A stretch of 6,723 nt of DNA. It comes from Elusimicrobiota bacterium (GTDB taxonomy: Bacteria; Elusimicrobiota; Elusimicrobia; O2-12-FULL-59-9). Under the pieces are notes generated by a model that did not search any database, had not been told where the DNA came from, and saw only the letters and a program-made list of their open reading frames with translations. Positions 1 to 4,500 of the stretch are shown here, piece after piece. Position 1 is the first letter of the stretch; each line of letters starts with the position of its first letter. The stretch spans positions 1 to 6,723 of the forward strand of contig JACQRQ010000217.1 of the NCBI GenBank assembly GCA_016206405.1, written 5' to 3'. The position numbers were made by a program, and so were the translations under genes.

Positions 1-31
1 ATTTTTAGCCGTGATTCAGGTCTTGTCAAAC

Positions 32-54
32 CAGGTACTGCCGCAGGTACTGCC
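32..54. repeat. 11-bp tandem direct repeat
   Basis: CAGGTACTGCC occurs at 32-42 and again at 44-54, separated by one G, giving a 12-base period. It is followed directly by the perfect 8-bp palindrome CCTTAAGG (53-60). Two copies are too short and too close to be a CRISPR array. It could be a protein-binding site upstream of the TA promoter or a slipped duplication. No function can be assigned. Confidence 0.6.
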
Positions 55-80
55 TTAAGGTATGCGCTCATCCAGGCCCC

Positions 81-109
81 TTGACAATGTGTCTTTTATA
101 AGATACGAT
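81..109 (+). promoter_or_regulatory. sigma70-type promoter of the first TA operon
   Basis: A perfect -35 box TTGACA (81-86) is followed, after 17 bases, by TACGAT (104-109), which keeps the key TA...T of the -10 consensus. Transcription would start near 115-117, only about 9 bases before the toxin ATG at 125. The mRNA would therefore be almost leaderless, with at most a weak AGG (116-118) as ribosome binding site. That fits low toxin translation compared with the antitoxin, which has a strong ribosome binding site of its own. Confidence 0.7.
90..105. promoter_or_regulatory. imperfect palindrome between -35 and -10 (possible TA operator)
   Basis: TCTT (92-95) and AAGA (100-103) are inverted arms around TTAT. 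T90 and A105 extend the symmetry past one G/T position. The element fills the promoter spacer, where autorepressing TA antitoxins commonly bind. Assignment as the operator of the 451-804 HTH protein is inference from position only. Confidence 0.3.
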
Positions 110-124
110 TAAAATAGGCCATTC

Positions 125-454
125 ATGCAGCCGCACAAACGAGAGGTTCTTCACTGCGTCGCCGGCGGCAAAGACGTATTTGGAGAATGGCTGGACGGTC
201 TCAAGGACATTTCAGGACGAGCGGCAATCCTCAAGCGCGTCGATCGCATTGAGGAAGGAAATTTCGGGGACCATCGTTTGGTCGGCGGCGGCGTTTGGGA
301 GATTCGTATTCATTATGGCCCAGGCTATCGCGTCTATTACGGCGAAGATGGGCCGAGAGTCGTCCTGCTTCTTTGCGGCGGCGACAAGGGGACGCAAAGG
401 ATCGACATCCGCAAAGCCCAGGAACTATGGGCTGAGTACGGGAGGATAAAATGA
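125..454 (+). CDS. RelE/ParE-superfamily toxin (phage Gp49/HigB-like addiction module killer protein)
   Basis: A 109-residue protein, the normal size for this family. It carries the family pattern in order: F-x2-WL-x2-LKD (19-28), R-x2-RIEEGNFGD (38-49), the strand motif EIR (59-61), GPGYRVYY (65-72), a hydrophobic strand ending in GGDKGTQ (81-91) and a terminal helix rich in charged residues ending W-x2-Y (102-105). Members are cytoplasmic, usually mRNA-cleaving or ribosome-associated toxins held inactive by a cognate antitoxin; the exact target here cannot be read from sequence. The ATG at 125 follows the promoter almost directly and has no strong ribosome binding site. The stop overlaps the next start as ATGA (451-454), so the pair is one coupled operon. 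No truncation or missing motif is evident, so it is probably functional. Family is confident; activity is inferred. Confidence 0.88.
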   Translation: MQPHKREVLHCVAGGKDVFGEWLDGLKDISGRAAILKRVDRIEEGNFGDHRLVGGGVWEIRIHYGPGYRVYYGEDGPRVVLLLCGGDKGTQRIDIRKAQELWAEYGRIK

Positions 455-804
455 ATCGGACCGTTTCTCATCACGACTATTTAATGAAGCATCTCACTGC
501 CCCGGTGGAAGCCGCGGCCTATCTTAACGCCGTCGCTGAGGATGGAGATATCAAGTCCCTTCTCAAATCCCTTCGCAATGTCGTGGAGGCTCAAGGCGGC
601 GTCGGAGAGTTGGCGAAGAAAACGAAGTTGAGCCGGACGACCCTCTACAAAACGCTCTCATCCACGGGCAACCCTGAAGTCGGCACACTGGACGCCATCC
701 TGGCGGTTTATGGCATCCGGATCGGATTTTTCCCGGTCGTCCACGAAGGGGGCGGCCGCCATCGGCCAACCGCGTTGCGCACAGCGAGCGGCGCGCGGCA
801 TTGA
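451..804 (+). CDS. HTH antitoxin of the addiction-module antidote family
   Basis: A 117-residue partner of the preceding toxin. The N-terminal part contains the family signature DYLMKHLTAPVEAAAYLNA (9-27) and EDGD (30-33). This is followed by a helix, LLKSLRNVVEAQGG (37-50), and a helix-turn-helix (about 51-70, GELAKKTKLSRTTLYKTLS). NPEVGTLDAILAVYGI (74-89) completes the DNA-binding fold. A strong GGAGG at 441-445, five bases before the ATG, lies inside the toxin gene and should give high antitoxin translation. The 4-base ATGA overlap adds translational coupling. The protein is expected to neutralise the toxin and repress the promoter at 81-109. The last ~20 residues (HEGGGRHRPTALRTASGARH) form a low-complexity basic tail after the usual family end; this may be a read-through extension of a decayed C-terminus. 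Function is inferred from family and gene pairing. Confidence 0.88.
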   Translation: MNRTVSHHDYLMKHLTAPVEAAAYLNAVAEDGDIKSLLKSLRNVVEAQGGVGELAKKTKLSRTTLYKTLSSTGNPEVGTLDAILAVYGIRIGFFPVVHEGGGRHRPTALRTASGARH

Positions 805-840
805 CGGGCCCTAGTGCGCTATTCGGAACAGCCGTCAATG
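799..840. repeat. perfect 9-bp inverted repeat across the antitoxin stop codon
   Basis: CATTGACGG (799-807) and its exact reverse complement CCGTCAATG (832-840) enclose 24 bases. The left arm contains the stop codon of the preceding antitoxin gene. The right arm ends just before the toxin remnant starting at 846. No T-run follows, so it is not a typical intrinsic terminator. It could act as a hairpin at the end of the first TA message, as an operator for the downstream antitoxin, or be a scar. Only the repeat itself is seen. Confidence 0.6.
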
Positions 841-845
841 GCTGA

Positions 846-915
846 ATGCGATATGCGCTCGAGTTTTACAGAACGGCCGGCGGACCGGCTGGAACGCTTC
901 GGAGGCGGCAGATGA
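846..915 (+). pseudogene. internally deleted HigB/Gp49-type toxin remnant
   Basis: Reading from the ATG at 846 gives MRYALEFYRTAGG, which resembles the N-terminus of Gp49/HigB toxins (x-EFYRTAxG followed by P-V-E-E-F-L). After GG the family similarity stops. In another frame the same stretch ends as ADRLERFGGGR followed by TGA (913-915), resembling the toxin C-terminal tail. That stop overlaps the ATG at 912, the ATGA arrangement typical of these operons. The simplest reading is an internal deletion of most of the toxin, with the junction near 880-890 and a frame change. No toxin core (GNFGD, ELR, GPGYR) is left, so it cannot be active. The match rests on short segments, so certainty is moderate. 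Confidence 0.5.
901..905 (+). promoter_or_regulatory. ribosome binding site that sets the start of the XRE gene at 912
   Basis: GGAGG lies six bases before the ATG at 912. The longer in-frame ATG at 846 has no Shine-Dalgarno sequence, and its extra 22 residues resemble a toxin N-terminus rather than any part of an antitoxin. The site therefore favours 912 as the true start. Confidence 0.7.
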
Positions 916-1220
916 AGGAGAAACGACGGAAGGGACGCGGCACGACCCTTCGGCAGTACTTGGGCGAGGAGATGCGGGACCCGGAGTTCCGGCGCCTCTA
1001 CGAAGAAGCCGGCATAGAACTTCGCATCGCCTTGGAGATCACCAAGGCGCGCGAGGCGGCGAAGATGACGCAGCGCGAGCTCGCGGATGCCATGAAGACC
1101 AAGCAACAGACGGTCTCGCGCATCGAGCGCGGGGCGCAGAATGTGACCATTGAAACGCTGGAGAAGATTGCCCGCGCCCTAAAGCGGGATCTTCAGGTTC
1201 GTTTTGTGCCGATTCAGTAG
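912..1220 (+). CDS. XRE-family HTH protein, HigA-like antitoxin (orphan)
   Basis: A 102-residue protein. A basic N-terminus (KEKRRKGRG) precedes a linker with the pattern LRQYLGEEMRDPEFRRLYEEA (13-33), typical of antitoxins paired with Gp49/HigB toxins. A helical stretch (35-50) leads into a clear XRE helix-turn-helix, TQRELADAMKTKQQTVSRIE (53-72), followed by the usual VTIETLEKIARAL (78-90) and a C-terminal strand LQVRFVPI. The start at 912 is chosen from the GGAGG at 901-905. An alternative ATG at 846 would add 22 residues that look like a toxin remnant. Its toxin seems destroyed, so it is an orphan. Such proteins usually bind palindromes in promoters. The nearest candidates are the inverted repeat at 799-840 and the palindrome over the cas12b promoter at 1329-1342, but binding is inference. 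The fold is confident, the biological role is not. Confidence 0.85.
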   Translation: MKEKRRKGRGTTLRQYLGEEMRDPEFRRLYEEAGIELRIALEITKAREAAKMTQRELADAMKTKQQTVSRIERGAQNVTIETLEKIARALKRDLQVRFVPIQ

Positions 1221-1229
1221 CGAGAGAGG

Positions 1230-1250
1230 CCGGCGCGGACCGCTCGCCGG
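1230..1250 (+). terminator. GC-rich hairpin after the XRE gene (doubtful terminator)
   Basis: CCGGCG (1230-1235) pairs with CGCCGG (1245-1250) across a 9-base loop, 10 bases after the stop codon of the XRE gene. No U-tract follows, so it does not meet the usual intrinsic terminator pattern. It could be a 3' stabilising stem or a chance structure in GC-rich sequence. Confidence 0.25.
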
Positions 1251-1328
1251 GTCGGCGGAAGCGTTTGAGATATGGAGAGCCGGGCCCCTGACGTTTCCGA
1301 CTTGAGACCAATCCAACTTTTTAAACGA

Positions 1329-1342
1329 GCGTTTGACAACGC
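1329..1342. promoter_or_regulatory. palindrome overlapping the -35 box of the cas promoter
   Basis: GCGTT (1329-1333) and AACGC (1338-1342) form a perfect 5+4+5 hyphenated palindrome that covers the whole TTGACA box (1333-1338). A protein bound here would block RNA polymerase. The XRE-type protein encoded at 912-1220 is the closest possible ligand, but no other copy of this site was found to support that. Confidence 0.4.
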
Positions 1343-1362
1343 CCATAAAGGCCAAGTACACT
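1333..1362 (+). promoter_or_regulatory. sigma70-type promoter for the cas12b operon
   Basis: A perfect -35 TTGACA (1333-1338) and a -10 TACACT (1357-1362, 4 of 6 matches with TA..T kept) are spaced by 18 bases. An AT-rich patch lies just upstream (1316-1325). The start point would be about 1368-1370, leaving a leader of roughly 200 bases that contains the tRNA-like element before cas12b. It is the only convincing promoter between the TA genes and cas12b, so it may drive cas12b and cas4-cas1, a small RNA, or both. Confidence 0.6.
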
Positions 1363-1369
1363 TAAATCA

Positions 1370-1424
1370 AGCCGAGGCGGCTCAACCGGCGGAACGATGC
1401 TTTCGTAATCTTCCTGTGAGAAGG
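1370..1424 (+). other. structured 5' leader, possible small RNA
   Basis: Three short stems follow each other from the predicted transcription start: AGCCG/CGGCT with a 3-base loop (1370-1382), ACGA/TCGT with a 5-base loop (1394-1406) and CTTC/GAAG with a 6-base loop (1410-1423). The sequence does not code. Type V-B systems need a tracrRNA, and a structured non-coding stretch behind a strong promoter beside cas12b is one place to look. Without the CRISPR repeat no anti-repeat can be identified, so this is a position-based guess. Confidence 0.25.
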
Positions 1425-1431
1425 CGATTTT

Positions 1432-1503
1432 GCTGAGATAGCGCAATGGTAGAGCACTTGCTTCTTAAGCAGGAGGTTATGTGTTTGAGTCCCATCCTCG
1501 GCT
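1432..1503 (+). tRNA. tRNA-Lys(CUU)-like sequence, degenerate (probable relic)
   Basis: A full cloverleaf can be drawn: acceptor 1432-1438 with 1496-1502, D arm 1441-1455 with a GG-containing loop, anticodon stem CTTGC/GCAGG (1457-1461, 1469-1473) with loop TTCTTAA, anticodon CTT (1464-1466), variable loop AGGTT and a T arm (1479-1495). Three stems each carry one mismatch: A1438/C1496, G1443/A1453 and T1482/C1492. The T loop reads TTTGAGT instead of TTCGAGT, losing the C that normally pairs with the D loop. Each deviation is a single change from an ordinary bacterial tRNA-Lys. No CCA is encoded. It therefore looks like a decaying or repurposed copy, lying in the predicted leader 68 bases before cas12b. 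It may also mark an integration site or act as an RNase P/Z processing signal. A weakly functional tRNA cannot be excluded. Confidence 0.65.
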
Positions 1504-1570
1504 TTCTCTTTTCCTTCCTCCCAATAGGACAGTGTTTGCTTCCTTCCCATACCTTGGTTCGGAATAGCCC

Positions 1571-4500
1571 ATGAGCGACCCTGTCAGTTTTGGAACGACC
1601 CAGCGCGCTTACACCATGCGCCTGCAGGGTCCCATGGATGGCGGCGACTCCTGGATGGACCGTCTCTGGATCACCCATGACAAAGTCAACCGCGGGGCCA
1701 AGGTGTTTGGAGAATTTTTGTTGACCCTCCGCGGGGGCTTGCCTGCGTCTGCGATCGACGGCGCAGAGGACGACTTGGCCGCGCGCCGGCGCCTTTTGGC
1801 TTTGTGCTGGTTTACGGTGGAGTCCGAGGACAGCGCCACGGCGGATTTCAGGGTGTCTCATCAGGATGTTCCAGGCGGCCAGGGCGGTCGCCGTGCCGAT
1901 GAGAAGAAGATGGAGCAGGCGCTGCGGGAGTGCCTGGAGTCGAAGGATATTCCTGCGTCCGCGCGCGCGGATTGGATGAGAGACTGCGGACACGCGCTGA
2001 AGGCCCGCATCCGGGACGACGCGGTCTGGGTCCAACGCTGGAAGATGTATGAAGATCTGCATTCCAAGCCGGATCCCGCCGAGGTCCGGGCCATCCTTTT
2101 CGAACTCCTGGGCCGTGATTTTCTCAGCCCGTACGTTGAAGGGAAAAAGGGTCGGCGGACAAAATCAGCAGAGTCTGGTAAACAGGAAGAAGATAAAGAG
2201 AAGCCGGCGGAACCGATCGCGCGCGCGGAGCAGTTTGATCATGTCCGCCGCACGGCCCGGCGTCTGGAGGGAGAGTGGTTCGGCCAAGGCAAGAAGCGCG
2301 ACTTCAGCGCCCTGACGGCCGCGTACGGGGCTCTGAAGAATATCTCTGAGAAGCTGGCGGAGGAGCCGCCCCGGACGATGGCTGCTCTCAAGAAAATGGT
2401 CCTGGCCGCTAGGCAAGAGGAAGGCTGGGAGTTGGTTCGACCCAAGAAGAAAGAGGGGAGTGTTATTGCCGTTGGAGAAATGGCTCTTGCCAACAGCGGC
2501 CCATCTCCGCGGGCGCGTTCGACATGGGACCGGATTCTTCTTGCCATCCGGGCCGATGAGCCTGATGCGTTACCGTCTGGAAGGGGAGATCAGTTTCTGA
2601 AAGCTGATTTTTGGAAGGGACTCGCTGAGGATGCAGCGAAAACCATCGAGAAGAAATCCGATCGCGGTACCGTTGGACGTGGAGCGGACTGGACCGCAAG
2701 CTTGTTGCAGCGCGTGCAGACTGAAGCCGGTATTGCATATAAGCCCAATTCAGAGATGACAGAATTCTTCCGGTTCATGTTGGGAGCCGCAGCGGCGCGG
2801 GTGGCCCAAACCCATTCTTGGGTCCGCCGCGCCGAGGCTTTGCGGGACGATGCTTCGATGAAGGAAAGCAATCTGGAGAAGAAATTCCAGAGCGGTGCTT
2901 GGCTCAAGGCGCGCGAGTGGCTTGACGACTATCTGGAAAGGCGAAGCGAGCGGAGCGGCGCTTCAGGGCTGATGACGATCCGCAAGAACGCGATCGACGG
3001 CTGGGATAAGGTCGTGCAGCGCTGGACCGTCATCCCGACGGCGGGGGAGCAGGCGGTGGAGGAGCGGCGGACGGCCGTAAAGGAGCTTCAGGAGTCGGAG
3101 GAGAAGTTCGGCGATGCCGTGCTCTTCGATGCCCTGGCTTTGGAGGAGGCCTCTTGCGTCTGGAGGCTCGCGGGGAAACCGGCCCCCGAACTGCTGAAAG
3201 CCTTCGTCGAGTGGCGCCAGGCCGAGTACGACACCCGCCGCTACAAGGTTCCCCGTTATTGCCACCCTGACGCCTTGCTTCACCCGGTGTTCTGCCAATT
3301 CGGCAAGGACAAGCCGGGGATCGAGTACGGCTGGCGGAAGGCCGCGGCAACTACGGACAGGTCCCAAGCCACGAAAGTGGACGTCCTTCTTTTGGATAGT
3401 AGTGGCGGAGCCGACTGGGTCGAGATGCGCTGGCAGGGAAAGCGGCTTCTGCGGGACCTGGGCTTCTCGGAAACCACGGCGCAGTTTTCCGGAATCTCCC
3501 GGGACACGCGGCTTGGCCGCGGCGCTTCGGGAGTGGTGTCTTTCGATGCGCCTAGCGAAAGGCCGAAACACCTGTTCGAGAAGAACGCAAAGCCCTGGAA
3601 TGCGCGCCTTGAAGCGCCGCGCGGGCTGCTTGAGCGCATGGCGCAACTGATAACCAAGGGAAAGCGCGATCAGGTGGAGCGGATTCGGCGCAGAATCGGT
3701 TGGTTCCTGACTTTCAGCCCTGACCTCATCAAGCAAGGGCCGTGGCACTCATTTGTCTCGATCCCCGCGGTCCGAAATGTTTTGAAAAGCGATGGTGCGC
3801 CGGTCTCTGTAAACGCCCGGAAGGGGACCACTTATTGGAAAAGTGGCTTCGGCTGGATGGTTCGGCCGGGCTTGGGTATTTTTCCTGGTATTCGGGTCCT
3901 GGGGATGGACCTCGGCCACCGTCACGGCGCAGCGTGCGCGGTGTGGCAGCAAGTTTCGGACGATGAGGTCTCGCAGGCAGCCAAGCGGGCGGCCGTCCAG
4001 CCGCCGGCGAAGCCGGAAATTTCGTTCTGTTGCGATGATCCAAGCAGGGAGCTTTGCAAGGGGGGTACCAGAAAGGGCAAATTACCGCAGCTCATTTTTC
4101 GGCGCGTTGGTCCGGATTCATGGGCCCGCTTGGAGCGCCAGTTCCTCATTCGATTGCCGGGAGAAATCGAGGGGGCGCGTGCCCTGGCCGTTTGGGAGCG
4201 CGGCTGGTTGGAAAGCTTTGTCAAAGGTTTCGGCAAGACGTTCGGCAGCGATGAAGAGAGAGGACGCTGGAAAGAGCGGATGGGGGCCGACGTGGCGTTG
4301 GCACGCCTGGAGGCCTTGAAGCTCGCGGCCCGCGCGTTGCGCCGGCACGGCGACCGGGTCCGGATCGCCCATGCTTTAGTCAGCTCTGAAATGCCTGGAA
4401 TGGGCGGGCGGATGCAGAAAATAAGCTCAGCCCAGGACCGCCTGCCCCATCTGGTCAGGGCAATGGGACTTTGGGACTTGATGGCGAACTCGACTTGGTG

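Larger units (their letters stand above)
1221..1570 (+). other. 350-base non-coding region between the TA genes and cas12b
   Basis: No credible protein gene lies on either strand here. It holds a GC hairpin after the XRE gene (1230-1250), an AT-rich patch ACTTTTTAAA (1316-1325), a promoter with an overlapping palindrome (1329-1362), a short region of small hairpins (1370-1424) and a tRNA-Lys-like relic (1432-1503). The last stretch (1504-1570) is pyrimidine-rich at its start and leads to cas12b with only a weak GGA (1561-1563) before the ATG. No CRISPR repeat was seen. Confidence 0.7.

Noticed and set aside
801..829. Promoter from TTGACG at 801-806
   Set aside because: No acceptable -10 box lies 16-18 bases downstream; the TTGACG belongs to the inverted repeat.
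846..911. Longer start for the XRE gene at 846
   Set aside because: It has no Shine-Dalgarno sequence there, and the added residues resemble a toxin N-terminus, while GGAGG sits at the right distance from 912.
1362..1550. Minus-strand peptide containing TQTHNLLLKKQVLYHCAI
   Set aside because: This type of peptide is a well-known false translation of the complement of a tRNA gene; it supports the tRNA-like call instead.
1..1570. CRISPR array or repeat units
   Set aside because: I looked for regularly spaced repeats of about 30-37 bases and found none; the only tandem repeat is the 11-bp pair at 32-54.
1382..2062. 226-codon open frame on the minus strand
   Set aside because: It runs antisense across the tRNA-like element and the start of cas12b, has no recognisable domain and is explained by GC-rich codon bias on the other strand.
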